DNA of 64,000 bases from Fibrobacter sp. (lineage in GTDB: Bacteria > Fibrobacterota > Fibrobacteria > Fibrobacterales > Fibrobacteraceae). Below are positions 17,090 through 25,347 of this stretch, piece after piece. How positions within the stretch are numbered: position 1 is the stretch's first letter; each line of letters opens with the position of its first letter. The notes below the pieces were generated by a model. That model was not told the DNA's origin and searched no databases. It was given only the letters and a program-made list of their open reading frames with translations. Location of the stretch: contig JAFVGH010000034.1 of assembly GCA_017475045.1 (NCBI GenBank), positions 1 to 64,000 of the forward strand. The letters run 5' to 3'. The position numbers and the translations under genes were made by a program.

Positions 17090-18085
17090 ATGAAAAGAGC
17101 CATTATCCTTTTTGCCACCCTCCCCCTTTTCTGCCTTTGTCAAAAGCCAGACAACCGACAGGCTGGGCCGGTTGAAGTGTCGGTATCGACAGGAGAAGCC
17201 CTCCTTTCATGGCCGGTAGCCAAGATTTTTGGAACAATCTCTGCAAAAGACGGAGAAGAGCTTTCTTGGGATTCTATCGACCCGTATTCAACTGGCATTC
17301 TTATTAGTGATCAGGAGAACACACTTGACGGCCTCATTGCCAACGGTGTTCCTTACGGATTCCAATACGATGAATTCCACGATTTCCAATCCACGTTCGA
17401 GTTCTATAATTATATTACAGATTTAAAGTACTGGACAACATATAGTTATGTCGCATTCGCATATGACCGGTCAAAGGATGAAATCATTTATGGGGAAGTC
17501 CGTTCTTTTTCTACTGCAGATTTCCTGTTTATTCCCGGAGAGGCTGTAGACCTAGGCTTGTCCGTCAAATGGAGTTCTCTCAACCTTGGAGCCGTTCAAT
17601 TAAATACCGATCTAAGCCCTTGGGATAACTACGGGGCCTTTTTCGCATGGGGTGAAACCGAGCCAAAGAAAGATTATAATTGGGAAACTTATAAGTTCGG
17701 GACAAGTAAAGACGGACCTTTTTCCAAATACAACAATGAGTATAATGCTTTGGATGTCGTCGACAACAAAACCATCCTTGATCCAGAGGACGACGCCGCC
17801 CGAGTTAAATTGGGTGGGAAGTGGCGTATGCCAACTTGGGAAGAATTCTGCGAACTTACTTACAATTGCACAATTGAAAACGTTAATCTTCATTACTGCA
17901 AAGCGACAAGTAATAGACCAGGTTTCACTGACAAATATATCTATCTTCCTAAGGGATACTATCGGTCAACATCTGAATCGTTCATACAAATTGGCGAATC
18001 CGGGCTAATGTGGAGATGGATTCCTTATTCGTGGGATATCTTTAATCGGGCAGCTGGTTTCTTCATCAGACCCGTCACAGATTGA
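17090..18085 (+). CDS. Lipoprotein with Bacteroidetes paralogous 'DLGLSVKW' domain
   Basis: 331 aa. The signal MKRAIILFATLPLFCLC has a non-canonical but plausible lipobox. The first half has a fibronectin-like feel. The second half starts EAVDLGLSVKWSSLNLGA and contains FFAWGETEPKKDYNWETYK and GGKWRMPTWEEFCEL, a domain repeated in many Bacteroidetes surface lipoproteins (related to Fibrobacter-type major paralogous domains). Function is unknown. Base composition is clearly more AT-rich than the flanking genes, and it sits directly downstream of tRNA-His, so recent acquisition or diversification is likely. Monocistronic. Confidence 0.82.
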   Translation: MKRAIILFATLPLFCLCQKPDNRQAGPVEVSVSTGEALLSWPVAKIFGTISAKDGEELSWDSIDPYSTGILISDQENTLDGLIANGVPYGFQYDEFHDFQSTFEFYNYITDLKYWTTYSYVAFAYDRSKDEIIYGEVRSFSTADFLFIPGEAVDLGLSVKWSSLNLGAVQLNTDLSPWDNYGAFFAWGETEPKKDYNWETYKFGTSKDGPFSKYNNEYNALDVVDNKTILDPEDDAARVKLGGKWRMPTWEEFCELTYNCTIENVNLHYCKATSNRPGFTDKYIYLPKGYYRSTSESFIQIGESGLMWRWIPYSWDIFNRAAGFFIRPVTD

Positions 18086-18157
18086 CACACATCGACTCAA
18101 TCTTTGCGCCCGGTTCTTCCTCGGTGTTTTTCTTTCCCACTTGCTCTAAGATTTTAC

Positions 18158-18165
18158 TATCTTTG
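18158..18165 (+). promoter_or_regulatory. -7 box before the reductase at 18183
   Basis: TATCTTTG 17 nt before the ATG; no matching -33 element seen. Probably drives both the reductase and the esterase. Confidence 0.5.
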
Positions 18166-18182
18166 TACAAAAGAACGCAAAC

Positions 18183-18761
18183 ATGAAAAAACTCGTTGTG
18201 ATCGACGCCTGTATCCGGGGGGAAGAGTCCCGGACGCGGAGGATTGCGGAGCCTGTCATCGAGACCCTTTCCAAACGATACGAGATCATCCGGTACGACC
18301 TCACGAAGATGCCGATGGAGCCGCTGACGCCCGCGACCTATGCGGAGCGAGTGGCCGGGAATGTACCTGCGTGGGCCCTGGAAGCAGCCAGGACGGTGGC
18401 GGAAGCGGATCGGATTGTCGTCGTGGCGCCGTTCTGGGACATGAGTTTTCCCGCCGTCGTGAAGGTTTTCTTCGAGCATCTTTCCCTGTTTGACGTCACG
18501 TTTACCGACAATGGGCGTACCTGCGTCGGGCTGTGCAAGTGCGAGAAGGTGATGTACATCACCACCCGGGGAATGAACATCCCGACGGGAGATTCCCGCG
18601 AGCAGGGCACTTCCTATCTGCAGGCACTTTCCCGCCTGTGGGATCTGGGCGTGGTTCTTACCGTGGCCGCCTGGAACATGGATTACAGTACCCCTGAAGA
18701 GATCGAGGAAAAGATCGACAGCACGACACGGTTCGGCATCCGGCTGGCGGCAACCTTCTGA
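18183..18761 (+). CDS. Flavodoxin-fold NAD(P)H oxidoreductase (azoreductase-like)
   Basis: 192 aa flavodoxin-2-fold protein. MKKLVVIDACIRGEESRTRR is the FMN phosphate-binding region, ADRIVVVAPFWDMSFPAVVK (about 79) the flavin-contacting PxW/F block of AcpD/azoreductase relatives, and MYITTRGMN (about 122) the third flavin loop. FMN-dependent quinone or azo reduction with NAD(P)H in the cytosol is the family role; the substrate is unknown. It lies 2 nt before the esterase gene, so the pair is probably cotranscribed. Confidence 0.82.
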   Translation: MKKLVVIDACIRGEESRTRRIAEPVIETLSKRYEIIRYDLTKMPMEPLTPATYAERVAGNVPAWALEAARTVAEADRIVVVAPFWDMSFPAVVKVFFEHLSLFDVTFTDNGRTCVGLCKCEKVMYITTRGMNIPTGDSREQGTSYLQALSRLWDLGVVLTVAAWNMDYSTPEEIEEKIDSTTRFGIRLAATF

Positions 18762-18763
18762 TT

Positions 18764-19687
18764 ATGAACCTTCTCAGCCTGGCTGTCTCCCTCATGCTCC
18801 CCTTTACGGATCCAATTTATGAAGTAGCGGTGGAACAGGATGTTCCGTATGCCACCGCAATGGGTTATTGGTCCCATGCGCCCGTCGGCGACAAGAAAGC
18901 CACAGGCAAGTTGCTGCTCCATTCGGGCACCCCGAAACTGCTGACGCTGGAGATGGACATCTATACGCCGGAAGGAGACAGCACCGAGAAGCGGCCACTG
19001 CTCCTGATGATGCATGGCGGGTCTTTCTTCATCGGCCATAAAAAGGAGCCGGGACAGGCCGGGTGGTGCCGATATTTCGCATCCCTGGGATATGTGGCCG
19101 TGTCCATCGATTACCGGCTGGGATACCACGCCCGCAAGTCGGAATTCCGCGAGGCCGAAAACCGCGCACTGGAGGATGCCGACGCCGCCCTGGACTTCCT
19201 GCTGCGGCGGGAGGACCTCCGCATCGACCCGGACCGCATCTTCGTCGCCGGGACGAGCGCCGGGGCCATCACTGCGCTGAATCTGGCCTTCCGGCTGTAT
19301 GGGGACAAGCCGATGGATGAGGTGAAGCCCCTGCGGGACAAAGATTTCCGCATCCGGGCCGTCGCGAACCTGTGGGGGGCCGTCCACGACATCTCCGTCG
19401 TGGAGAACGCCTCCGTCGCCATCCTGTCCTTCCAATCCGAGAAAGATCCCATGGTGCCATACGACTACGGATATCCTATGGGAACGGCCGGAAGGTTATT
19501 GTCGGACCCGATGTACGGCACGCACGCCATCTACGAAAAAGCGGTTTCCATCGGCCTCAGAGCGGAGCATCATCCGTGTCCGGAAGCCCGGCATCGGCTC
19601 CATCTGGACGATCAGATGAAGGAGACGCCGAGATTCTACGAAATTCGCGACGCAATGGTGAAATTCTTCGCCGAAGAAATGGAATAA
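18764..19687 (+). CDS. Alpha/beta-hydrolase, esterase type
   Basis: 307 aa. It has the hormone-sensitive-lipase/BD-FAE layout: oxyanion motif MMHGGSFFIG (about 84), nucleophile elbow AGTSAGAITA (about 163), likely acid Asp in SEKDPMVPYDYG (about 227) and His in EARHRLHLDD (about 276). The N-terminus is hydrophobic (MNLLSLAVSLMLPF), possibly a signal peptide, so it may act in the periplasm. The substrate is unknown; acyl or acetyl esters are the family norm. Same operon as the flavodoxin-fold gene. Confidence 0.85.
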   Translation: MNLLSLAVSLMLPFTDPIYEVAVEQDVPYATAMGYWSHAPVGDKKATGKLLLHSGTPKLLTLEMDIYTPEGDSTEKRPLLLMMHGGSFFIGHKKEPGQAGWCRYFASLGYVAVSIDYRLGYHARKSEFREAENRALEDADAALDFLLRREDLRIDPDRIFVAGTSAGAITALNLAFRLYGDKPMDEVKPLRDKDFRIRAVANLWGAVHDISVVENASVAILSFQSEKDPMVPYDYGYPMGTAGRLLSDPMYGTHAIYEKAVSIGLRAEHHPCPEARHRLHLDDQMKETPRFYEIRDAMVKFFAEEME

Positions 19688-19692
19688 ATTAC

Positions 19693-19700
19693 TATATTTG
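19693..19700 (+). promoter_or_regulatory. -7 box of the carboxyltransferase gene
   Basis: TATATTTG, 27 nt before the ATG at 19727, directly after the esterase stop. Confidence 0.55.
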
Positions 19701-19726
19701 TCAAATTGAACATTACTCAAATCGAT

Positions 19727-21511
19727 ATGGCAAAGCGTGAAATCAAATTCTCCCTCGTTTACAGGGATATGTGGCAGAGTTCCGGCAGGTATCAGCCGCG
19801 TGTGGACCAGTTGGTGCGGGTGGCCCCGGCCATCGTGGACATGGGCTGCTTCGACCGCGTGGAAACCAACGGCGGTGCCTTCGAGCAGGTGAATCTGCTC
19901 TATGGCGAGAACCCCAACGTCTCCGTGCGCAAATGGACGGCACCTCTCCGCAAGGCAGGCATCCAGACCCATATGCTGGAGCGCGGCCTCAACGCCATCC
20001 GCATGTACCCCGTTCCTGCGGACGTCCGCGAACTGATGTTCAAGGTGAAGAAGGCACAGGGCACCGACATCGCCCGCTCCTTCTGCGGCCTGAACGACCA
20101 CCGCAACCTCAAGCTTTCCATCGAATACGCGAAGAAGGCGGGCATGATTTCGCAGGCGGCCCTGTCCATCACCCACTCCCCCGTGCACACGGTGGAATAC
20201 TACCTGGGTGTGGTGGAGAAACTGGTCGAGTACGGTACCGATGAAATCTGCCTCAAGGACATGGCCGGCGTCGGCCGTCCGACGGAGATCGGCCAGATCG
20301 TGGCCGGCATCAAGAAGGCGCACCCGCATATCAAGGTCCAGTACCACGGTCACACCGGCCCTGGCTTCTCCCCGGCTTCCATGCTGGAGGCGGCTCGCGC
20401 CGGCGCGGACTATCTGGACTGCGCCGTCGAACCCCTCTCCTGGGGCAAGGTCCATCCGGACGTGATTTCCATGCAGCAAATGATGAAAGCGGACGGATTC
20501 CTGGTGAAGGACGTCAACATGGACGCCTACATGGAGGTGCGCCGCCTCACGCAGGAGTTCATCGACGACTTCCTGGGCTACTGGATCCTTCCGGCCAATT
20601 CCCAGATGTCCTCCCTGCTGGTGGGCTGCGGCCTGCCCGGCGGCATGATGGGCTCGATGATGGCCGACCTGCGGAACTTCCAGGGCGCCATCAACGCCGC
20701 CCAGCGCTCCCACGGCCGTCCGGAGATGAGCCTCGACACCCTGATGGTGAAGCTCTTCGAAGAGGTCGAATACGTGTGGCCGCGCCTCGGCTATCCGCCG
20801 CTCGTGACCCCGTTCAGCCAGTACGTGAAGAACATCGCGCTGATGAACCTGTTCAACATGCTCAACGACAAGCCGCGCTGGGCTTCCATCGACAAGGACG
20901 CCTGGGGCATGATCCTGGGCAAGATGGGCAAGCTGCCCGGCGAGCTGGATCCGGAGATCGTGGCCCTGGCCAAGGAAAAGGGCATGGAATTCTACACCGG
21001 CAACCCGCAGGACATGTATCCGAACGAGCTTCCGAAGTTCCGTCAGATGATGAAGGAAGAAGGCTGGGACTGCGGCGAGGACGACGAGGAACTCCTGAAC
21101 TTGGCCATGTTCGAGCGTCAGTACCGCGACTACCGCAGCGGCATCGCCAAGGAGCGCTTCAACAAGGACCTGGCCGATCTGAAGGCCAAGGCCGGCGCCC
21201 CCATCGTCGTCACCCGTCCCGTCGTGGAGATGCCCAAGTTCTCCGTCGACGAATACGTCGCCAAATATCCGAAGGCTACGCCGGTGCAGGTGCCCGTCAA
21301 GGGCCAGATGCTCTGGCAGGTCGATGTGGACGACGTCTCCGCCGCCCCGATCGTGGGAACGGCCGTGAAGAAGGGCGAAGTGATCGGCCACGTGCAGGCC
21401 TGGTACGGCATGGAGGATGTTGTCTCCGCCGTGGACGGCCGCATCGTCGCCGTGCTCGGAAAGCAGGGCGAGAACGTCGCCAAGGGCGAAATCGTCGCTT
21501 TCGTAGAGTAA
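19727..21511 (+). CDS. Oxaloacetate decarboxylase alpha / pyruvate carboxylase B-like protein lacking the biotin lysine
   Basis: 594 aa. The N-terminal carboxyltransferase TIM barrel starts IKFSLVYRDMWQSSGRYQPR (variant of the RDxxQS block), carries the lysine that is carbamylated in this family in ICLKDMAGVG (about 183) and a variant metal motif HGHTGPG (about 208, usually HTHDTAG/S). A conserved carboxylase domain follows to about 470. The C-terminus (about 525-594) has a biotinyl/lipoyl hammerhead fold, but the EAMKM site reads QAWYGMEDVV with no lysine. As written it cannot be biotinylated, so either it works with another carrier or has another function. The start is chosen from the promoter at 19693. 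A terminator follows. Confidence 0.85.
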   Translation: MAKREIKFSLVYRDMWQSSGRYQPRVDQLVRVAPAIVDMGCFDRVETNGGAFEQVNLLYGENPNVSVRKWTAPLRKAGIQTHMLERGLNAIRMYPVPADVRELMFKVKKAQGTDIARSFCGLNDHRNLKLSIEYAKKAGMISQAALSITHSPVHTVEYYLGVVEKLVEYGTDEICLKDMAGVGRPTEIGQIVAGIKKAHPHIKVQYHGHTGPGFSPASMLEAARAGADYLDCAVEPLSWGKVHPDVISMQQMMKADGFLVKDVNMDAYMEVRRLTQEFIDDFLGYWILPANSQMSSLLVGCGLPGGMMGSMMADLRNFQGAINAAQRSHGRPEMSLDTLMVKLFEEVEYVWPRLGYPPLVTPFSQYVKNIALMNLFNMLNDKPRWASIDKDAWGMILGKMGKLPGELDPEIVALAKEKGMEFYTGNPQDMYPNELPKFRQMMKEEGWDCGEDDEELLNLAMFERQYRDYRSGIAKERFNKDLADLKAKAGAPIVVTRPVVEMPKFSVDEYVAKYPKATPVQVPVKGQMLWQVDVDDVSAAPIVGTAVKKGEVIGHVQAWYGMEDVVSAVDGRIVAVLGKQGENVAKGEIVAFVE

Positions 21512-21534
21512 GAAACCGATAAAATACCCCCTGA

Positions 21535-21570
21535 AACAACACAAGCCGTCCGTGGCTTGTGTTGTTTTTC
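21535..21570 (+). terminator. Strong intrinsic terminator
   Basis: ACAACACAAGCC pairs perfectly with GGCTTGTGTTGT around a 6-nt loop and is followed by TTTTTC. Confidence 0.85.
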
Positions 21571-21582
21571 ATTTCTGCGCCC

Positions 21583-21590
21583 TATCTTCG
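21583..21590 (+). promoter_or_regulatory. Variant -7 box of radC
   Basis: TATCTTCG, one mismatch to TAnnTTTG, only 6 nt before the ATG at 21596; it would give an almost leaderless message. Confidence 0.35.
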
Positions 21591-21595
21591 GGGTC

Positions 21596-22282
21596 ATGAA
21601 ACTGAAGGATTGGAGCGCGGAGGAACGACCGCGGGAAAAACTGCTCCTGCGCGGAGCGAAGGTCTTGAGCAATGCGGAACTGCTGGCGATATTCATCAGT
21701 TCGGGGACGGCGGGGACGAATGCCGTGGACGCGGCGCAGGAACTGCTGTCATCGGCCGGAGGCCGGCTGACGGAGTTGTGTACGCGGACGCCGAAGGAAC
21801 TGACGAGGCAGCGGAGCGTGGGGCCCGCGCGGGCCGTCGCGATCGCCGCCGCCCTGGAACTGGGGCGGCGGTACCTCGCGGAGGCCGCGATGCGGAAGCC
21901 CACGGTTAACGGCCCGGAGGACGTCGTGGACATGATGCTTCCCATCCTGAAAGGACTGGACCACGAGGAATGCTGGGCGCTGTACCTGAACCGCGCCAAT
22001 GTGGTCACGGGACGGGAGAAACTCACCTCCGGCACGCAGGACTGCACCCTCATCGAACCGAAACAAGTCGTCCGCCGGGCGCTGGACGAGCGGGCCAAGG
22101 CCGTCATCCTCGTGCACAACCATCCGTCCGGGAGTCCCCTCCCCGGGGAGGCGGACATCAAGGCCACCCGACAACTGCAACTGGCGCTCAAGGCTTTCGA
22201 CATAAAACTGTTCGACCACGTCATCATCGCGGACGGCTGCTGGTACTCATTCCAGGACGAAAGGATTTGCAAATCGGAATAA
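21596..22282 (+). CDS. radC: RadC/JAMM-domain protein
   Basis: 228 aa. An N-terminal helix-hairpin-helix part (LLLRGAKVLSNAELLAIFIS) is followed by the JAB/MPN-like metalloprotease domain with VHNHPSGSPLPGEAD (about 177), the RadC metal site. The protein is often labelled a DNA-repair protein, but its biochemical role is unsettled. The start MKLKDWSAEERPREK matches the family. Single gene; upp follows with its own promoter. Confidence 0.93.
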   Translation: MKLKDWSAEERPREKLLLRGAKVLSNAELLAIFISSGTAGTNAVDAAQELLSSAGGRLTELCTRTPKELTRQRSVGPARAVAIAAALELGRRYLAEAAMRKPTVNGPEDVVDMMLPILKGLDHEECWALYLNRANVVTGREKLTSGTQDCTLIEPKQVVRRALDERAKAVILVHNHPSGSPLPGEADIKATRQLQLALKAFDIKLFDHVIIADGCWYSFQDERICKSE

Positions 22283-22295
22283 ATTCCTATATTTG
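22266..22295 (+). promoter_or_regulatory. upp promoter with leader palindrome
   Basis: TTTG (22266-22269), 18 nt, TATATTTG (22288-22295). Just downstream, TTCGAA-TAGTAA-TTCGAA (22299-22316) is a perfect inverted repeat at the likely transcription start, which could be an operator or a 5' hairpin. Confidence 0.6.
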
Positions 22296-22322
22296 TACTT
22301 CGAATAGTAATTCGAAAATCCC

Positions 22323-22976
22323 ATGAAAGTCGTCAACCTCGGAGAGAACCCTTCCGTTCTCAATAACTTCATCGCAGAGATGCGGGATGCCTCCATCCAG
22401 AAAGACAGTCTCCGTTTCAGGATCAATCTGGAACGCGTCGGTGAAATCTTCGCCTATGAACTCTCCAAGGAGCTTACCTTCTCCGAAAAAGACGTCATCA
22501 CCCCGCTTGGCACCGCCCGTGTCGCCACCACCGACACTCCCCTGGTGATCTCCACCATCCTCCGGGCCGGCCTGCCGCTCCAGAAGGGCATTTTCAACTT
22601 CTTCGACCATGCCGAGACGGCCTTCCTCGCCGCCTTCCGCAAATACGGCGCCGGCGACTGGTTTGAAATCCGCGCCGACTACTGCACCACCCCGTCCCTG
22701 GAAGGCAAGACGCTCATCCTGGCCGACACGATGCTCGCCACCGGCTCCTCCATCGAAGTCGCCATCGACAAACTCCGTCAGGAAGGCGGTGAGCCCATCG
22801 CCATCCACCTCGTCTGCCCCATCGCGAGCACCTACGCCGTGGATCACCTCGCCAAGCGCCTCGGCGACGAAGTCACCCTCTGGGTCGCCGCCATCGACGA
22901 GGAACTCACCAGCCACTCCTACATCGTCCCCGGCCTCGGCGACGCCGGCGACCTCGCCTTCGGCGCGAAGCTATAG
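22323..22976 (+). CDS. upp: Uracil phosphoribosyltransferase
   Basis: 217 aa cytosolic salvage enzyme converting uracil and PRPP to UMP. The PRPP-binding motif is LILADTMLATGSSI (about 137-150). The family signature near the C-terminus, IVPGLGDAGDLAFG (about 201), and the flexible arginine segment STILRAGLPLQKG (about 79) are present. Monocistronic, with its own promoter. Convergent with glpF; between the two lie a REP-like doublet and a shared terminator. Confidence 0.95.
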   Translation: MKVVNLGENPSVLNNFIAEMRDASIQKDSLRFRINLERVGEIFAYELSKELTFSEKDVITPLGTARVATTDTPLVISTILRAGLPLQKGIFNFFDHAETAFLAAFRKYGAGDWFEIRADYCTTPSLEGKTLILADTMLATGSSIEVAIDKLRQEGGEPIAIHLVCPIASTYAVDHLAKRLGDEVTLWVAAIDEELTSHSYIVPGLGDAGDLAFGAKL

Positions 22977-22988
22977 GGATGTTGCGTT

Positions 22989-23024
22989 TTTCATAAGCAA
23001 AAACGGCTCAATTTGCTTATGAAA
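22989..23024. repeat. REP-like palindrome, unit 1
   Basis: Perfect 13-nt arms TTTCATAAGCAAA and TTTGCTTATGAAA around a 10-nt loop. Part of a family of six units in three doublets (22989-23072, 26708-26788, 27881-27962). Confidence 0.85.
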
Positions 23025-23042
23025 GCTTTGTTTTTCCCGACT

Positions 23043-23072
23043 CATAAGCAAATACGACCTGTTTTGCTCACG
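23043..23072. repeat. REP-like palindrome, unit 2
   Basis: CATAAGCAAA, 10-nt loop, TTTGCTCACG; 18 nt after unit 1. The arms differ from unit 1 by two transitions on one side. Confidence 0.82.
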
Positions 23073-23108
23073 AAAAAACCCGGAACACGATTCGTGCTCC
23101 GGGCTTTT
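23073..23108. terminator. Bidirectional terminator between upp and glpF
   Basis: CCCGGA(A)CACG pairs with CGTG(C)TCCGGG with one internal mismatch. It is flanked by A6 on the left and TTTT on the right, so it can stop transcription from both convergent genes. Confidence 0.75.
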
Positions 23109-23122
23109 CCATTCTTATGCTT

Positions 23123-23860
23123 TTAGAACACCAGCAGGAACAACCCTGCGGCGAGGCAGCCGCCGAGCATGGGGCCGAGGACGGGGACCCAGCTGTAGGA
23201 CCAGCCGCTGTCGCGCTTGCCGGCGATCGGAAGGATCGCGTGCGCACAGCGGGGGCTGAGGTCGCGGGCGGGGTTCATCGCGTAGCCGGTGGTTCCGCCG
23301 AGGGACATGCCCAGGGCCATAATCAGGCAGGTGACGGGCCAGGCGCCGATGGCGCCGGTGGAGGCCGCCACGCCGCCGACCTGGAAGGCGTTGCCCTCGA
23401 AGCCGATGGCGAGGATCACGAACACGAGCAATGTGGTGGCAATCAGCTCGGAAAGGAAGTTCCGCCAGGGATTCCAGATGGCCGGCATCGTGCAGAAGGT
23501 GCCGAGCATGGTGTCCGGTTCGTCAGAAGTAGCCTTGTAATGATCCTTATAGAAAACATAGACCAGCACGGCGCCCACAAAGCCGCCCAGCATCTGGGCG
23601 ATACAATAGCCCAGAACCTGGCTCCAGGCGAACTTGCCGGCGATGGCAAGGCCCAGGGTGACGGCGGGATTCAGGTGCGCGCCGGAAACGGGACCGGCGA
23701 CCAGAACGCCCATCATCACGGCGAAGCCCCACGCGAGGGCGATCACGACCCATCCGCCGCCTTTCGCTTTGGACTTGTTCAAGGAGCAGGCGGCGCATAC
23801 GCCGTCACCGAGAAGCACCAGAATGAGGGTGCCGATGAATTCGAAGATGTATTGCTGCAT
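23123..23860 (-). CDS. glpF: Glycerol facilitator (MIP family)
   Basis: 245 aa inner-membrane channel with six hydrophobic spans and two half-helix loops. The NPA boxes are HLNPAVTLG (about 63) and AMNPARDLSPR (about 198). The Asp after the second NPAR is typical of glycerol-conducting GlpF rather than strict water channels. It follows glpK after 3 nt, which supports glycerol as substrate. Last gene of the miaB-glpK-glpF run. Confidence 0.92.
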   Translation of the reverse strand: MQQYIFEFIGTLILVLLGDGVCAACSLNKSKAKGGGWVVIALAWGFAVMMGVLVAGPVSGAHLNPAVTLGLAIAGKFAWSQVLGYCIAQMLGGFVGAVLVYVFYKDHYKATSDEPDTMLGTFCTMPAIWNPWRNFLSELIATTLLVFVILAIGFEGNAFQVGGVAASTGAIGAWPVTCLIMALGMSLGGTTGYAMNPARDLSPRCAHAILPIAGKRDSGWSYSWVPVLGPMLGGCLAAGLFLLVF

Positions 23861-23863
23861 AGT

Positions 23864-25336
23864 TTACTGGGTTAAGGTTCTGGAAATCGCATCGGCCCAA
23901 CCGGCCTTCAAGGCTGCCGTATCGGCACCGGAGGGCTCGAAGACGTGCTCCGCCTGCCATTGGGCCTTGATTTCGTCCAGGGAGGACCAGAAGCCGACGG
24001 CGAGGCCCGCGAGGTAGCAGGCGCCCATCGCCGTGGTCTCGGTGACCTTCGGGCGGATAACGGCGGTGTCCAGGACATCGGCCTGGAACTGCATCATCAG
24101 GTTGTTGCGGGAGGCGCCGCCATCGACCTTGAGTTCGGAGAGCCGGACGCCGGCGTCCTTCTCCATCGCGCCGACGATGTCCATCGTCTGGAACGCGATG
24201 CCTTCGAGGGCCGCGCGGGCGATATGGGCCGCCGTCGTGCCACGGGTGATGCCGCAGATGGTACCGTGGGCATATTGGTCCCAATAGGGGGCGCCCATGC
24301 CGGTAAGGGCCGGGACGAAGTATACGCCGCCGTTGTCCGGGACCGAGGTCGCCAGGGCTTCGATCTCGGAGGAACTCCGGATGATGCCGAGGCCGTCGCG
24401 CAGCCACTGGACGACGGAACCACCCACGAAGATGGAGCCTTCCAGGGCGTAATTGACCTTGTCACCGATCTTCCAGGCGACGGTGGTGAGGAGGTTGTTC
24501 CGGGAGAGGATGGGCTTTTCGCCCGTGTTCATCAGGAGGAAGCAGCCGGTGCCGTAGGTGTTCTTCACGGAACCGGGCTCGGTGCACATCTGGCCGAAGA
24601 GGGCCGCCTGCTGGTCGCCCGCGATACCGCCGATGGGAACCTCGTGGGCGAAAAGGGTGGTCTTCGTGACGCCGTACACCTCGGAACTGGAGCGGACCTC
24701 TGGCATCATCGACGCAGGGATGTCCAGCAGCGCCAGGAGTTCGGCGTCCCATTCCAAGGTGTTGATATTGAACAACATCGTGCGGGAGGCGTTGGAGACG
24801 TCGGTCACATGGACCTCGCCGCGGGTGAGCTGCCAGACAAGCCAGGAATCCACGGTGCCGAAGCGGAGTTTTCCGGCCTCGGCCTTCTCGCGGGCGCCGG
24901 GCACGTTGTCCAGGATCCAGCGGATCTTGGTGCCGGAGAAGTAGGCGTCGATGATGAGGCCCGTCTTCTCGCGGATGAAATCAGCCTTGTCCCGCAGGGT
25001 GTCGCAGAACTCGGAGGTGCGGCGGTCCTGCCAGACGATGGCGTTGTACACGGGCTCGCCGGTTTCCGCGTCCCAGACGATGGTGGTTTCCCGCTGGTTG
25101 GTAATGCCGATGCCGGCGATGTTCAGGCCGTTGATGCCCATTTTGGTGATGGCCTCGGCGATGACGGCCGCCTCGGAAGACCAGATTTCCATCGGGTTGT
25201 GCTCCACCCAGCCCGGTTTCGGGAAATACTGGGTGAACTCCATCTGCGCGGTGGAGCGGATATTGCCTTCATGGTCGAAAACGATCGCCCGGGAGGAACT
25301 GGTCCCCTGGTCCAGGGCCAGGATGAATTTTTCCAT
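23864..25336 (-). CDS. glpK: Glycerol kinase
   Basis: 490 aa FGGY-family enzyme making sn-glycerol 3-phosphate and trapping glycerol that enters by GlpF. The start [20 protein letters not shown] contains the phosphate-1 motif. [16 protein letters not shown] (about 102) is the glycerol-site region, and the FGGY signatures GYEL/GxxW-like [16 protein letters not shown] (about 166) and [19 protein letters not shown] (about 372) are present. The length is normal. I place the start here because longer in-frame extensions run back into miaB. Confidence 0.95.
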   Translation of the reverse strand: MEKFILALDQGTSSSRAIVFDHEGNIRSTAQMEFTQYFPKPGWVEHNPMEIWSSEAAVIAEAITKMGINGLNIAGIGITNQRETTIVWDAETGEPVYNAIVWQDRRTSEFCDTLRDKADFIREKTGLIIDAYFSGTKIRWILDNVPGAREKAEAGKLRFGTVDSWLVWQLTRGEVHVTDVSNASRTMLFNINTLEWDAELLALLDIPASMMPEVRSSSEVYGVTKTTLFAHEVPIGGIAGDQQAALFGQMCTEPGSVKNTYGTGCFLLMNTGEKPILSRNNLLTTVAWKIGDKVNYALEGSIFVGGSVVQWLRDGLGIIRSSSEIEALATSVPDNGGVYFVPALTGMGAPYWDQYAHGTICGITRGTTAAHIARAALEGIAFQTMDIVGAMEKDAGVRLSELKVDGGASRNNLMMQFQADVLDTAVIRPKVTETTAMGACYLAGLAVGFWSSLDEIKAQWQAEHVFEPSGADTAALKAGWADAISRTLTQ

Positions 25337-25347
25337 AATTATGTGAG

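Noticed and set aside
16821..18085. tRNA-His as attachment site of an integrated element
   Set aside because: No direct repeat of the tRNA 3' end was found near 18085 and there is no integrase.
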